DNA of 64,000 bases from Inonotus obliquus. Its lineage: Eukaryota > Basidiomycota > Agaricomycetes > Hymenochaetales > Hymenochaetaceae. The DNA lies in NCBI GenBank assembly GCA_032164295.1, contig JAJHTX010000003.1:2728001-2792000 (forward strand), in the 5' to 3' direction. Positions 25,052 to 37,769 of this stretch are shown in pieces. Numbering within the stretch: the stretch's first letter is position 1; each line of letters begins with the position of its first letter. The notes under the pieces are model-generated. The model had not been told where the DNA came from. It worked only from the letters and a program-made list of their open reading frames with translations, and searched no databases. The position numbers and the translations under genes were made by a program.

Positions 25052-25324
25052 CTGTCAGTTCATGAACTGTAGGTAGGCAACCGTAACGTGTAACATGGGC
25101 TTGGATGCGTCGCTCCAATAACGTGTAACACAAAGTCGGTCGCATGATTTCGGAGCATGATATCGGCCCAAAGACCACAAACTAGGGCTGTATATAAAGA
25201 ACTCTGTGGTTTTGTCGCCCTTATTGTGGCCTGCAACAAAAAGTCGACCAGGTTGCATGAATTTGAAGCGACGAAACATGTAACGCTTCTCCGGAGGTTG
25301 CCTACCCACAGTTCATGATGACAG
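25052..25324. mobile_element. MITE with about 31-bp terminal inverted repeats and TA target duplication
   Basis: The left end CTGTCAGTTCATGAACTGTA continues with GGTAGGCAACC. The right end, read on the other strand, is CTGTCATCATGAACTGTGGG followed by TAGGCAACC. The flanks are TA on both sides (25050-25051 and 25325-25326). At 273 bp with no transposase it fits a Tc1/mariner-type MITE. An 84-codon frame crosses it but is probably chance. Confidence 0.8.
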
Positions 25325-25499
25325 TAGTAGATTCGGGATAGATATTCGGGAAATGTACATTATGAATCATAGGAAGATATAGCATACCAGCCACATTCAT
25401 GATTACAGCCCTATATCATTTCCCTTCCGCCCTCGTCTCCGTTTACCTCCCGCTCCTGGCTCCGAAACGACCGCTACTTGGGTCATGACCACCGCTAGT

Positions 25500-25908
25500 G
25501 TACATCACAACTTGGAGCATTCTGAACGGCATCTTTATCGTCTGAATCAACCGATTCATAGTCGCCTTCGTCGGCCTCTAGCATGCGCTGAGTATGGGCG
25601 AGTGCCTCTTCTTCAACTTTTCTCTCTTTAGCTGCTCGTCCTTTTGATGCTCCTCTGGATCGGCACATTGTAGCGGAATTTTGGATTTCGTCTGTACAAG
25701 ATACAAACAGTCATATTCTATCCGCAATCAGGAATGATGAGAAACGCACCGCCAACGTAGGTGTCAAGCGATTCCGCCAAGCTTTCCTGTTCCCCTTATC
25801 ATTATCGCGTTGTTCGTTGTCCCAAGTCTCGAATAATGCTGTTGTAAATGTACCGAAGAGCTCTCTCTGCTTCAGGAGCTGTCGCACCTGAAGTCTCCAC
25901 ACAACCAA
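25500..25908 (-). other. Unrecognised small coding-like segment
   Basis: The minus strand reads LLKQRELFGTFTTALFETWD then NDKGNRKAWRNRLTPT. After a possible intron two overlapping frames both look plausible: RAAKERKVEEEALAHTQRML, and DEQLKREKLKKRHSP. I cannot decide which is real, or whether it is a remnant of a transposon-related gene. Confidence 0.25.
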
Positions 25909-26919
25909 TGTTATCCTCCTCCTTGGAGCAGTTGACTTGATTTTAGGGCCATCGATTACCCTTCCCAGCGAATCGTTCCCTGTCTTCCGACTATTTGCTG
26001 GAGGATAGGCTCAAAAGCGAATCAGTTAGACTATGCCACGAGCTAGTCGAAGGTGGCATTCCTTTACATCATCGACTTCGATATCGCCATGCAGTGCAAG
26101 GATGTGGAGGACATGGTTGAGATCTCCTGCAGGACCCTGGAGGGTGGAGTGCTCCGAAAATCGTTATTGATGACGACGAGCCGCGGCGTGCGTTCAGCCC
26201 TATGGCCTTGTGGCAAGGTTCTACATTCTCAAGCGAACCCGCTCGACAGACAAAGCCATTGCGTTGCTCTTTCTTGGACAGTGACTCAAGGCGTCGACCT
26301 TTGGTTCATGAAGTGGTAGAAGAAAAGCAGATTCTGGACACCTCCCTTTCCTTCTCAATGGAGCTTGGGGTGGCACAGTGCAAAAGGTGGCAGCGGCAGA
26401 TGGTATCAGATCAAAACGAGCTGGCGGTCATCCCATCGGCGAATGTTTGACCTTAGAAGTCATTAAGAAAGCCTGTTCCTCGAGACGGCTACCCTGGTCA
26501 CCCTGGGAGAATCAGGAGCATCCTTTCCGAGCATGGTTCGACCTTCCCTGGCCGCGTGCGCAAGCCCCGACGTGCCGCTTCTCAGACCGTTTACATGGTT
26601 TTCATGATGCAGGCCGTACCAAGTCTGCAAGCGTGTTCATGAAACTGTCGCTCGTGCACGAAACAGATCTGCGTGCTGGACACAAACATGTCCTCATCCG
26701 CTTCGGACGTCGGAGGTATTGTACATTTCGACATGACCTAGCGCCGCCGCCATCGTCGACGGCAGTCTTGAGACTATGAATGATCATGTGATTGTGGGCT
26801 TTGATTTTGTGCGCATGTTTGCCAGGTCCTTGTATGACCTCATCATCGTCACCAAACACCACACCCAAGTACCTATAAAATGTAGATATTATTCGCCCAT
26901 TTTCATTCGCACCGCTACC
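25909..26919. other. Gene-poor stretch with remnants
   Basis: Several overlapping plus frames (26053-26779) lack a domain. The piece 26412-26468 matches 22995-23045 (ACCTTAGAAGTCATTAAGAA). This suggests dispersed remnants of one unidentified sequence. No intact gene is seen. Confidence 0.35.
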
Positions 26920-27905
26920 ATGTCCTCCGTCGTCGACAACGCTCGCGAACACGCTCTGCACGCTTCACAAGAGGCCAAATCAGCTTTCGTCTCCCGTTCC
27001 TATTTCTACCCGCCTCTAGGTGTCCTCTACTTCGCACGTCGCCCATCTCTATGGCCTCCTGTCTTCTCCCGCATCTTACCCTGCCTCGCGCTTAGCGTCG
27101 GCGTCATAGTGCCTATGTTTCTATTCACGTACATCCCGCAGGCTGCTGTTTTAACGTTCACCAATGGCCCGTTAGCCGGGCCGATCAGTGCTGCTGCACT
27201 TGTTTTATCCGAGTCGTCTGTAATCATCAATGCACTTGCACGGGCTTTCTTACTTGAAGATGCACTGTATGATATTTTCGATGCGACACTCGTGTGTGAA
27301 GGACAGGAGACGCTGGTTGCGAAGGGTAGAGAACTACGTCCGGGAAACAGGTCAGAGGGTGTGAAGAAGCTCGGTAAGATGCTCACGAAGCCGTTACAAA
27401 AGTGAGTAAAAGTCTGCATCATCTCAAAGAATGCAATATTTATGTCTCTATCAAGGGTTTCTCCTGCCGGCATTGCGCAGTATTTGTTCATGCTGCCTTT
27501 GAACTTGATTCCCGTGGTCGGGACGGCTGTCTTCCTGGTCCTTCAGGGACGAAAGATAGCTCCTAGCTATCATGCGCGATACTACCAGCTCAGAGGCTTC
27601 AGCAGCTCACAAAGGGAGTCTTTTATCGAACACAACAAGGGTGGATATATCGCGTATGTTCCTACTATCGTTTATGACACAAACTGAAATGCTAACCAAC
27701 ATACATCGTTGATAGGTTCGGAACGGCGGCTAACGTAATGAACCTCATTCCGCTCGCTTCTATTTTCTTTACCTTTACTTCTACCGTTGGTGCAGCCTTG
27801 TGGGCCGCAGAGATCGAGAAGAAAGCGCAGTATCCAGGTCAGACGGTGGATCTCCCTGGAAAGGAAGCCATAAAGGATGAAATCAGTGTCAAAAAGGAAT
27901 ACTGA
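26920..27905 (+). CDS. Multi-pass membrane protein, EI24/RRT8-like
   Basis: Resembles fungal Rrt8/Lds-type proteins (EI24/CysZ-like fold), which yeast uses at lipid droplets and the spore wall. Three exons: from the ATG at 26920 (MSSVVDNAREHALHASQEAK) through ILPCLALSVGVIVPMFLFTY and the family block FTNGPLAGPISAAALVLSES. Exon 2 has YLFMLPLNLIPVVGTAVFLV, GRKIAPSYHARYYQLRGFS and QRESFIEHNKGGYIA. Exon 3 reads FGTAANVMNLIPLASIFFTF and ends at 27905. Four to five hydrophobic segments are visible. Family call is by motif; the exact role is unknown. Confidence 0.75.
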
Positions 27906-28103
27906 ATGGCCGTACAGTAGTGTCTGATCCATTGAATTTTATTATTGTCCTCCACTGTGTTCTGCCGAACGAGGATCGTCTTTGAATTCGAATTCAAATT
28001 CCGCAACGCGCTGGTCACGCGATCATCACGTGCGCTGAAATTGACCAGCGAAAAATTTAGAGCACCAATCGCCAGTTCATCCAACAACGCTGATCAGCTT
28101 ATT

Positions 28104-30358
28104 ATGTCTTCTCAGTCACAGAAAGGTGAGTATATGCGTACGATTTCGAGCGTACGGCCTGTGAGAAGGTGAATTCATAGCGCTGCTGTCCGTGTACGAC
28201 AAGACGGGTCTCTTGGAACTCGCAGAAGGTCTTCACAGAAATGGTGTGCAACTCTTGGGTTCGGGGGGAACAGCAAAGAAGATTCGTGATGCTGGGATTT
28301 CAATCCAGTGCGCCTTTCTTGATAAGCGCACCGATGTATAATTAACAGAGATGAATAGGGATGTATCGGATATTACCAAGGCGCCAGAGATGCTTGGAGG
28401 ACGAGTGAAGACTCTGCACCCAGCTGTGCACGGAGGTGTGCATATATCCGCTTTTTACCCGTACTCCGAGTCTGATTATCGCACACAATGTCAAGGGATT
28501 CTTGCTCGTAACATCCCCTCTGACTCACAGGATCTCTCTGCGCACGGCATCTCACCCATCTCCATCGTCGTCTGCAACCTCTACCCATTCGCCTCAACCA
28601 TCGCCTCACCAAACTGCACTCTCGAAAGCGCGATCGAGGAGATCGACATCGGTGGTGTAACTCTCCTTCGCGCAGCAGCTAAGAACCATTCTCGCGTCTT
28701 CGTACTGTCCGATCCAAATGATTACAAGCCGTTCTTAGATGCATTGAATGCTGGAACGGTGTTTGCGGAAGGAAACGAAGAAAGTGAGAAGTTGAGAAAG
28801 GGGCTTGCGTTGAAGGCGTTTGAGATGACTGCTGCTTATGATGAAGCAATTTCGGGATATTTTAGGGAGAAGTATGCTAGTCCTGGAGAGGGACTTGTTG
28901 GACCTGTGCAGCGTATACCGTTGAGATATGGTGCGAACCCGCATCAAGCACCTGCACAGGCGTTTGTGAAGGAGGGAGAGCTACCTTTCAAAAGTACGGA
29001 CCAGATACCCCTACGTTGACTTGTTGCATAATTGAGATACTGACGAAATGGGACCCATGTAGCACTTGTAGGAGCACCAGGATACATTAACCTCCTCGAC
29101 GCACTCAACGCCTACGCACTCGTCTCTGAGCTTCAAGGGGCTCTTGGTCTTCCAGCGGCAGCATCTTTCAAACACGTCTCTCCGGCAGGTGCCGCAGTCG
29201 GTATCGAGCTCAGTGACGTCGAGAAACAAGTCTATGGAGTTGATGATTTGAAAGAGCCGTTGACGCCTTTAGCTTGTGCTTATGCTCGTGCACGAGGTCG
29301 GTAGATATCTCACATATCAACCTTCCCGCTTTCTAACAGTCTTCTATTTGCGAACTTTATGTATGTGTACACAGGTGCAGACCGAATGTCCTCCTTCGGC
29401 GACTTCATCGCCCTCTCCTCACCCTGCGACCTCGCAACAGCACGTATAATCTCCCGCGAAGTCTCAGACGGTATCATAGCCCCATCCTACTCCCCCTCCG
29501 CTCTCGAAGTCCTCAAAAAGAAAAAGGGCGGCAAATACTGCGTTTTACAAATCAATCCGGATTATAAACCTGGAGAAATTGAAACGAGACAAGTTTATGG
29601 GGTGTATTTACAACAGAGGAGGAATGATGCTAAGATTGGGAAAGAGTTATTTGGAAATGTTGTTAGTCAAAATAAGGAGGTGAGTTTGAGCGTGCATAAC
29701 TGCATATATATACTCAATTTTGTCCCATAATTGTGCTGATGGAAGGATATGATAGCTTCCAGATTCAGCCATAACAGATCTAATCGTCGCAACCCTCTCC
29801 CTCAAATACACTCAATCCAACAGTGTCGCTTACGCATTGCGAGGCTCAATCATCGGACTAGGCGCAGGTCAACAATCACGTATTCACTGTACCCGTTTGG
29901 CAGGCACCAAAGCCGACTTATGGTGGCTCCGTCATCATCCTCGAGTCCTCTCCCTTCTATTCAAATCAGGAGTGAAACGTGCTGATAAAGCAAATGCCAT
30001 TGATTTATTCGTCAGCGGCGAATTGCATTCTTCATCCTCCGCATCCGCATCCTCCGCATCCTCATCTTCCTCACCTTCTTCTGGCCGAGAAAGAGAACAA
30101 TGGGAAAACCTATTCACGCAAGTTCCAACTCCCCTTACCGAAGAAGAAAAAAGGGAGTTTTTGGGTCAGTTGGAAGGAGTGGTATGTAGTAGTGATGCTT
30201 TTTTCCCTTTTCCTGATAATGTACATCGGGCGAGGAGGAGTGGGGTTAAGTATCTTGCTGCACCTTCTGGTAGTGTTATGGATGAGGAATGTGTCAAAGC
30301 AGCGGATGAACATGGGATTGTATTCGTTCATACGAACCTTAGACTTTTCCACCATTGA
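28104..30358 (+). CDS. ADE17: Bifunctional AICAR transformylase / IMP cyclohydrolase
   Basis: Catalyses the last two steps of de novo purine synthesis (AICAR to FAICAR to IMP) in the cytosol. Starts MSSQSQK at 28104. The N-terminal cyclohydrolase (MGS-like) domain reads [39 protein letters not shown] and [20 protein letters not shown], then by splicing ILARN. The transformylase domain has [15 protein letters not shown], the catalytic block [46 protein letters not shown] and [20 protein letters not shown]. The end is [13 protein letters not shown] at 30358. At least six introns. A Ser/Ala-rich insertion (about 30025-30090) replaces a loop in the transformylase domain. Confidence 0.95.
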
Positions 30359-30702
30359 AGTAGGCTTTGGGTTCGATGTGTAGGAAGGATAAAAAAGGGG
30401 ATTTGTGTTATTTAGAACAAAGTTTCAATTACATGCGTCAATTACAAAAGGACGATGCGAATGATAGCATGTTGTCCGAACCATTAAGAATGTCGAAAGA
30501 AGTCATTTCACCGAAATAAACTTGATTAACGAGCTCTGCAGTCTAGTAGTGTTACAAAATTGGATGTATGAATCAATCGGCATCATCACAGACAGGATCT
30601 CCCCAAAGTCCAGATGCTCTACTTCATCGGCGGTGCTTTAGCAAGATCTACGAACCAAAATCGATGAGTTAACAAAAAAAAACAGTCGTACATCCCCAGG
30701 GA
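30359..30702. other. Intergenic region between convergent genes
   Basis: Holds the 3' ends of the ADE17 and TBC genes. AT-rich, no other feature seen. Confidence 0.45.
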
Positions 30703-33700
30703 CTAAGACTCACCCTTAGCCAACTCCTGATCCGCAGCCGTCAATCCAGAATCATGAGCTTCCAAAAACGCATCAACCTCATCCATAACATCATCATCTC
30801 CACCAATTCCAAAGTTCTCATCCTCATCCTCATCCTCGCCCCCACCCTCGTCGTCTTTAGCAGCATCAATAGCAAAAGCAGGTCTTTCCATCATCAACGC
30901 GGCATTTGCTACTGCTGTCAGTTGTGGAATTGGAGATAGGGGCTCTGTTGTTTCTGTTGTAGTAGATGATGATGAAGGAATTGGGACTGGAGGTGTTTCT
31001 TTGTTGATGTTGAGAGATGATGAAGATGAAGGTGGAATCGACGATGGTGGTGAGGATGTGGATGGTGCGCCTCCACCTCCCGAGATAGATGTTGTCGTTT
31101 CGCTTGTCGATAGACTAGTTTTTGACGCAGAACGACGCATTGAGGGCGAAAGAAGCGACTCTCGAGCCTTTGGCTCCTGTAACTGCATTTGTCGCCCGAT
31201 TGTCGGTTTATGTATGACCTGCAAACGAAAATTGTATTAGCAATTGAAGAGAGGTGAAGTACTTTAGGAGTTACTGACCTGGTGCTTCCCAATAGTCTTC
31301 CCAATCTCATCCGTGAAGCGGTTAAAGATCTTCTTGTTATCATCCGTGACGATGCTGGAGAGAAGTCCTCCAAGAAAGCCGCTGTTCGACTGAGGAAGAG
31401 GTACTTCAACTGAGAGGTTCTCCAGTCGGAAGGATCCGGATAGATCTGCCTGGAAGAACGACTCCAGTATCTCATCGGCGAGAACAACCATACGGAATCT
31501 ATGATCTGTGATAAGGCTTGCATACCTCAAGAGTAGAATTTAATTACTTACGTAGCAAGATTTAAGTACGGTTGATTGTTGCCAATAGTTGGAGTACTTG
31601 ATTCATCCTCACCCTCTGCTCTGGGTAACAGGGCATCGCCGTACTCAAATGCGTTCGTCATGAACCGACTGATAGCACCCAGGTAGGCGTCACCTGCCTC
31701 ATATCGGAATATGAACTTGCAATCGCTTTCAACTGCCAGTTGGAGGACGAACGTTAGGAAAGACTTACTAGAAGGGACTCCGATAACTTGAGCAGCTCGT
31801 CCTTCGTCAGAGAACCATCTTTGTCCTTGTCGTGAAGGTTAAAGAACCACTCAATGTTCTCCATCAGGTCGTTAAACATGACGCCATCCAAGCCATCGAC
31901 AATGTCCTAAAAGAACCGTATATAAGAATTGTACGCAATGAATAACCTGTACTATGAACTTTACCTGCAAAGATAGACTACCACGACAGGTCGTATCCCA
32001 GAAGAAGAATAACCGATGGATGATTTCGTGTTCGGCAACTTCCCGTTCAACTCGTTCCTAAACGAAAAAGTAAACATTTAAGAGTGTTCGGCGAGAAGTT
32101 TCGATCTTATCCCACCTGTAACCCATTCGAAATGATAATCTCATCCCGGGCCCATGCACAGACCTCACTCAAAAAGATCTTGAATGTCTTCATCCCAACC
32201 CTCGTCTCCTGCTTCTGCTGTTCCTCACTCAGGTCAGTGTTCAAAAGCATTGCAGGCACTTTCTCGTTCACAACAGCAGGCTCAATGCAAATCGCTTTGA
32301 ACAATGCATCATAAATCAATCCCAGTTGTTCTTTAGAGAAACGACCTGTACGCCTGAGACTGCGTAACGCGGCACGTTTTGAGAAGGCTTCGATGCTTCG
32401 GATGATGTCGCTGCGGAATTTGCGTCGCTCGGATTGGATGGTCTCGTCGGTGATGACAGAGAATTCGCGGAAGGCGACGAGGAGGAGCTCTTGGAAGCGG
32501 GTGATGGCGCGCATACGAGGGTCGGAGGACTCTGGATGCGCAGAGTCGCCGAGGGATGCGAAATACTCTCGCATTAAACTACGAAAATTGTTCAACTCCT
32601 CATTCCGTTTCTTGAGTTGTTCCCGTCATACCTGATAAAGCCTCCATCATCCTGGATTCCAAGAAGAGCCCCACCATTGATCTTAAGAATAGCTATCGAG
32701 CGTCAGTGGTCCCGAAGCATGCGTCAGAAAATTAATCGGACTCACCAAGCCTATTTGCCAACAAAATAGAACGAATCAGACCGAAAACGCTCTTTTGAAA
32801 GTTAAACTGACAAACCCAATCTGGAATAAGACCTTCGGGCCCATGCAGAAGAAGCAATCCACAATTCGGAACGCGAATATCATCGGCATGCTATTGATGT
32901 ATCTGTCCAACCAAACGTTCCAGTCAAGAACTGATCAGGGCCGTTCTGGAATGATGATACGCACAAGCTCAAGAACCAGGGCAACGACGCCATGGATAAC
33001 TGCACATCGACCGTGTGGAAGTGATCATGGATCATTGGTAGACATTTCTGCACTAGAGACTCGAATACCCGTTGGTCCAGAAGAGTTCCGTGCATTGAAG
33101 GACTGTAGTATCCTGGAAGAAGCCTGACACAGAGAACGTCAAGCAACCAGAAGGCTTGTTCTTCGGACATATAACTATAGTTCATAAGTTAGGTCGTAGA
33201 AAGCAGGGAACCGTGAGGCACTGTACATCAGGATGGCCGCAGCCAGGATATTCATAGCCTGCAGACTTTTCAGTAAAATAGAGGCCAAACAAGAACCTGA
33301 ATCTAGGAAGCACCTGACAATACCCGAGCTCCGGATTCCTGAAACTATATGCGGTCAAGACTCTCCGTAACGTCGCAATCCCAACCTAAAGACCGAACAT
33401 CAAGCCTCATCCTTGACTAGAGTACATCAAACACGTACCTCGCTCTGATATGCAGAGTACTCCGGAAGACTACGATGCAAATCCTTCTCGATGTCATCCA
33501 TACTCGTCGTGGTCCTATCTTTGTTATCATCCAAGATCTTTTGATACAATCCAGGGTTTGCAAATCGGAGGTATAACGACCCGGAGAGTGTTTCCCAGAT
33601 TTCCCCACGGAGGCGATTTGGCAGGCCCACTTGAACTAAACGCGTAAACTGAGGATAACGAAGGAGTGACAGGTTCCTTCCATGCACTACATCACAGATG

Positions 33701-34767
33701 AAAATACACCGACAAGGAAAAGAGTGAACGATAGCTTACAGCGGAGGTATTGCGTCCAAAGCTTGATCTTAGAAGCTTCTCGGAGCCTTATTAAACCTTT
33801 TTAACCACCAAAATTTCTCAAACAGAATCAAGACTCACTTCTTGGGATCCCCAGGGAACTTAAACTTAAGACCCAACCCTCCATGGAACGTAGGCTGTCC
33901 GTCTTGTGGCTTCTCACTTCCTCCAGCCCCACCATCACTAACAGGCGATTGTCCCGCATCAAGAGCAGATTTCTCCTGTTCTACATCCGACGCGCCCGAT
34001 GAGAGTAGCTCCTCCGAATAGCAAGTCTTGACAAAAGCTTTCATAGACTTCATCTGACCACGTTGGAGAGTTGACTTTAAAGCATCGCGTAGTAAAGAAC
34101 AGAAGTGGTCTGCAGTAGGTCGGAGTGCTGTTAATTGTACGATCTAGTTAGTACCAGTGGGTTTGTGATGTGTCACCGATTGTCGATGTCAATAGCACGT
34201 CGAGTCAGTAATCATTCTAAACTTCATAAGTGCGGTAGGAAATTGCGCACGATTTTCATTCCATGCCAGTTGAGTAAACTAAGGGCAAAGACTCCCGTGC
34301 GCGTATTGAGTCGTTCGACTCGACGGACGGTACATAGCGGAAGCGTGAAACGCACGCTCTTACGATCAAGCGACGCGAAACATAGGAATGGGGGCAGTAG
34401 ATGTAAACGACCCGCCTACATCCAAGAGACATATAAGATCAGTTTGGTTTTGTCTGTGACCGCAAGGTATATGATGAAAACGCACATAAGAGTCTTCGAC
34501 ACCCTCCTCTGCAAGACTAAGTACGGCATTGATCTCCATCTCCCCATGTTCCTCCGACTGTAACTGTTTCTTCAAATCCTCACCCACACCTAGCTTCGAT
34601 TTCTCCTTGCCACCGCCGCCGCCGCCACTACTACTACCAGCACCACTCGAAGCAGTCCCATTAGCAGCAAATTCACCATCATCAGGTGGTAGCGCAAAGA
34701 AAATGCGCGTCAACTCATCACGAGTTGGTTCCCGAAAGTTACGCAACACAGTCGAAATAGTCGCCAT
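30703..34767 (-). CDS. GYP2: TBC-domain Rab GTPase-activating protein with EF-hand (Gyp2/Mdr1, TBC1D8/9-like)
   Basis: Accelerates GTP hydrolysis by Rab/Ypt GTPases in membrane traffic. The start is the ATG at 34767 (MATISTVLRNFREPTRDELT). A GRAM-like N-terminal part follows (DRKSVRFTLPLCTVRRVERL at about 34375-34300). The TBC domain runs about 33650-32600: GLPNRLRGEIWETLSG, the arginine-finger motif IEKDLHRSLPEY, the glutamine-finger motif NPELGYCQ, EEQAFWLLDVLCVRLLPGYY and DQRVFESLVQKCLP. After it come QLGLIYDALFKAI and an EF-hand with loop DKDKDGSLTKDE (about 31830). A final Ser/Pro- and acid-rich tail ends at 30703. More than ten introns. The architecture is that of Gyp2/TBC1D9. Rab target unknown. 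Confidence 0.9.
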
Positions 34768-35441
34768 TCTCCGAGTTAATCCGCGTATACAGTACGTGCT
34801 CTATTGATCGTAGCACCTAAGTCGGTAGAAGTTAGAATGGACGAGCGAGGGTGTTAGAGAAAGAGAACGAAATGAAGTAGAATTGCTACTAGAGATGCTC
34901 ACGGGTATACGCGCGTGGTAGCCAAGAACGCTCTCGGGTGAGCCCAGAACAACCAGCCTCTAAATTCTCTAAATATCTTTTTAAGATGCTTGTGCGGGAA
35001 TAAATGAAAAGCATTCAAAGCTCATGAGCAAAAGGACTTGCGTTTGGATGTGAAATCTGTCTCGCAGTCACTCAGATTGCAGTGAAGCATCTAGGCATTT
35101 GATCCTCGTTAAATTAGATAAAAGACAGAATATTGATCTATTACATGCTTGCAGGATTGCATTTGAGTACATAGTATACTGATATTAATATTACCATTAC
35201 AACGAAGCGAAGAGGATGGCGCAAGAATAAATTAGTTTACTGTCACAAATGCAAGTAGCCAGGAGTTCTGATGTGGACGACATAAACGCATAAAACATAT
35301 GAACATAACGAGATTGCAGTATGAATGCGGGTGCAAGGCGTAAAGAATGGTACCTGTGGTCATAAAATGCGATAACACTGACAGTGGTGAACGAATAAAT
35401 TGTTTTGTGTCATGTGATAGCGAGCAAGGGAAAGAAGACAC
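34768..35441. other. Intergenic
   Basis: Promoter side of the TBC gene and 3' side of the next gene, about 670 bp, AT-rich from 34970 on. No gene or repeat found. Confidence 0.4.
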
Positions 35442-37137
35442 CTAGAGGTCTGTTTCTATTATGTTGAGACCCAATCCGCGTTTCTGAAGGTATGCAGAAC
35501 GAGCACGCCCCATTGATTCGCGGATGGAAGGACTCTCCGATTCATAGGGTTTGGTTAGTAAAGAAGGCGAGCCTGTACCAGAGCTTCGGTGCGTAGGAGA
35601 GACCTCAGCAATGAGGTCGTCGGAACAATATCGGGAATGCAAGGAGAATGAGAAACGAGGAGACTCCGAGCTCGGGACACTGTTAGCGCTCTTGCGGTGG
35701 AATCGCCTCGAGGAACCAACGGATTTGGCACGTCGAACCGTCGATAAAGACAAATCTGGTGATTCTTCCTCTTCCACCCAGTTTCCGCTACCGTCATCCA
35801 CCGCATCCTCGGGAGACTCGCTTGCGACGACAATCTCGGTTCCTAGAGCGCGTTTCCCCTCTTCAATTAATTGTGCAAGTCTTCCTCCAATCCATTCCAT
35901 CTGCGCTGACGTTAACGACGTTATCAAATCACGAGGCGAAGACGTACCTCATCTAGGACACCATTCTCTGAGCCGGTCCTGGTGGAATGACTAGTAAATA
36001 CGTCCTTGAAGTTTCGCGGCGATTTCTGCGGAGGAGAGACATTATCACGTCTAATTTGCACTGTTTTCCTGGCAACTCTTGGACGACTACGAATGGATCC
36101 ACCGCGTTTATGCGATGGTAAACTGTGAGCTTTCTGCAAGGGTAAATGATTTGGTTGGCTCGGAGTCTCCGGCTGCGTTGTTGTCACAGTCTGTAAGGCG
36201 TTATTAATCTTACAGACGACAAGGAACTCGTGACTCACTGTTGGATTAGCCCACTCCTCTTGGTATGGCGGAGGCGGAGGCGAATCGGGTTCGCCGCTTC
36301 GCTCTTTCCAACTAAAGCAGAATTAGTAATGGACAATCAGAAAGACAGCAGACGTACAGTCTAAGCATTGTCAATCCAACGGCAGCACCGACGAGGGCGG
36401 CATTGAAAGCTGTCGAGATCACCGATTCTGCAATGCCCTTGCGTCTCTTGGAAGGAGGGAGATCTGGTAAAACAAGAATAACAATAATGAGTACCAATTT
36501 TGGTGTCGAAGTCAATGCGAAAATAAGGGAGATGAGAGCAAGATAGAGGAGGCATAGCAGAATCATGGTAGAGCATAGCGAAATCGAACGACACAAGAAA
36601 GGGGCCCGATTGAATAGTATACGCCATGTGTGTTTGAACGCAAACCTTCGAGGCAGGTTGTCCAAACATCGGACGCTATAATCTAATCTAGCCGAGGCGC
36701 GTGGACTCACCAAGCTCAACGTCCTCGTCATTTGATTTATCGCACGTGGTCGACATATGTTCCTGTTCTACACCAAATAGTCTAAGATTGGGATTCTGGA
36801 TGATCGTGTTGCGTGAAGGCTCGAAGGTCGAAGGCTGCCAACCTCTCTTGCGAACGATGGGAGCAGGCGGAGAATCAGAAGATGATGGGTGTCGGCTGTA
36901 AAGAGGGATAGGAGGAGGGCAAGCATCTTCTGTTCTAGTTTCAGCTGCGCTTTCAAGGTTTCGAGCCCGCTTCAGTGATCTCGTATCAGACTGGCTGCTG
37001 CTGGGAATGGGAATATGACGTCCACTGGTCTCGGTTACAGTCGCAGACGGGAACGCGGGTGCGGCTGGTGCCGACGATGTGAACGGGTTAGATAAGCCTG
37101 GTACATTGAGTAGGAACGTGAACGGGAAAATGGTCAT
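35442..37137 (-). CDS. Hypothetical single-pass membrane protein
   Basis: From the ATG at 37137 (MTIFPFTFLLNVPGLSNPFT) the protein is Ser/Pro-rich and contains HIPIPSSSQSD and VRKRGWQPSTFEPSRNTI. After an intron comes a basic patch and one likely membrane segment (LPPSKRRKGIAESVISTAFN, then AALVGAAVGLTML, about 36470-36365). Further blocks are PDSPPPPPYQEEWANPT, a basic region, MEWIGGRLAQLIEEGKRALG and a Ser/Arg-rich tail ending LQKRGLGLNIIETDL at 35442. The tail block looks structured and the rest disordered. No named family recognised. An upstream frame extends to 37275 but has no better start. Confidence 0.6.
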
Positions 37138-37769
37138 TGTCGGCGTTAGTAGGCTTTGCAGCGTTGAGAGCTGGTTCTGTGTTGCCTCTGTGCTGACCGC
37201 TTCCACCGTGGTGGAGGTCGAGCAGGAAGAGTGGCAGGGATTGTTTAGTAGGACGCGTCTAAATATAACGAACATTCACGTGTTGTTCGTAACACTTTCC
37301 TCCATCAGGCATTCTCTCTCTTTGAGGACGCTGACAAGGATTCCTATATTTTTGGTTCTGGTGGTTCTTCTGGTGGCTCCAGGCCGGCAAGGGGCTAATG
37401 CATACATACCGTGTCTACAATCAAGCGAGGCACCAAACGTGCTTTCAAAGAGACTATTGGGATCCACGTACTCACGAGCGATGCAAATGCCTCTCGGTGA
37501 TTTACTAGAGCCATGTCCAAGTCAGTAATCGAACCGGAAGGCCAGGAAAAGTAGGAAGTGAGACACCAATTACAATAAGCTCTACTTTTCCTCTGCTCGT
37601 GATGTAGAGTTGACGGGGTATAGCATCGTAGCGGATTACTGAGTGTAAGTTGGATTCGGTTGACAGCAGTCTCACAGAACGGCCTCGTGGAATCGGAGCG
37701 CAATTCAGTACTATCGTTCCCAATTTTCCGACATCTGCTCGAGTGCCTTGTCTGAAAGTGCTCAAGTTT
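37138..37769. other. Intergenic, nothing recognised
   Basis: About 630 bp; a minus-strand frame of 175 codons overlaps it and the following pseudogene but lacks family motifs and is probably antisense noise. Confidence 0.3.

Noticed and set aside
36701..37528. Plus-strand frames opposite the membrane-protein gene (36701-36901, 37079-37528)
   Set aside because: Antisense to the gene at 35442-37137 or in its upstream region; no motif.
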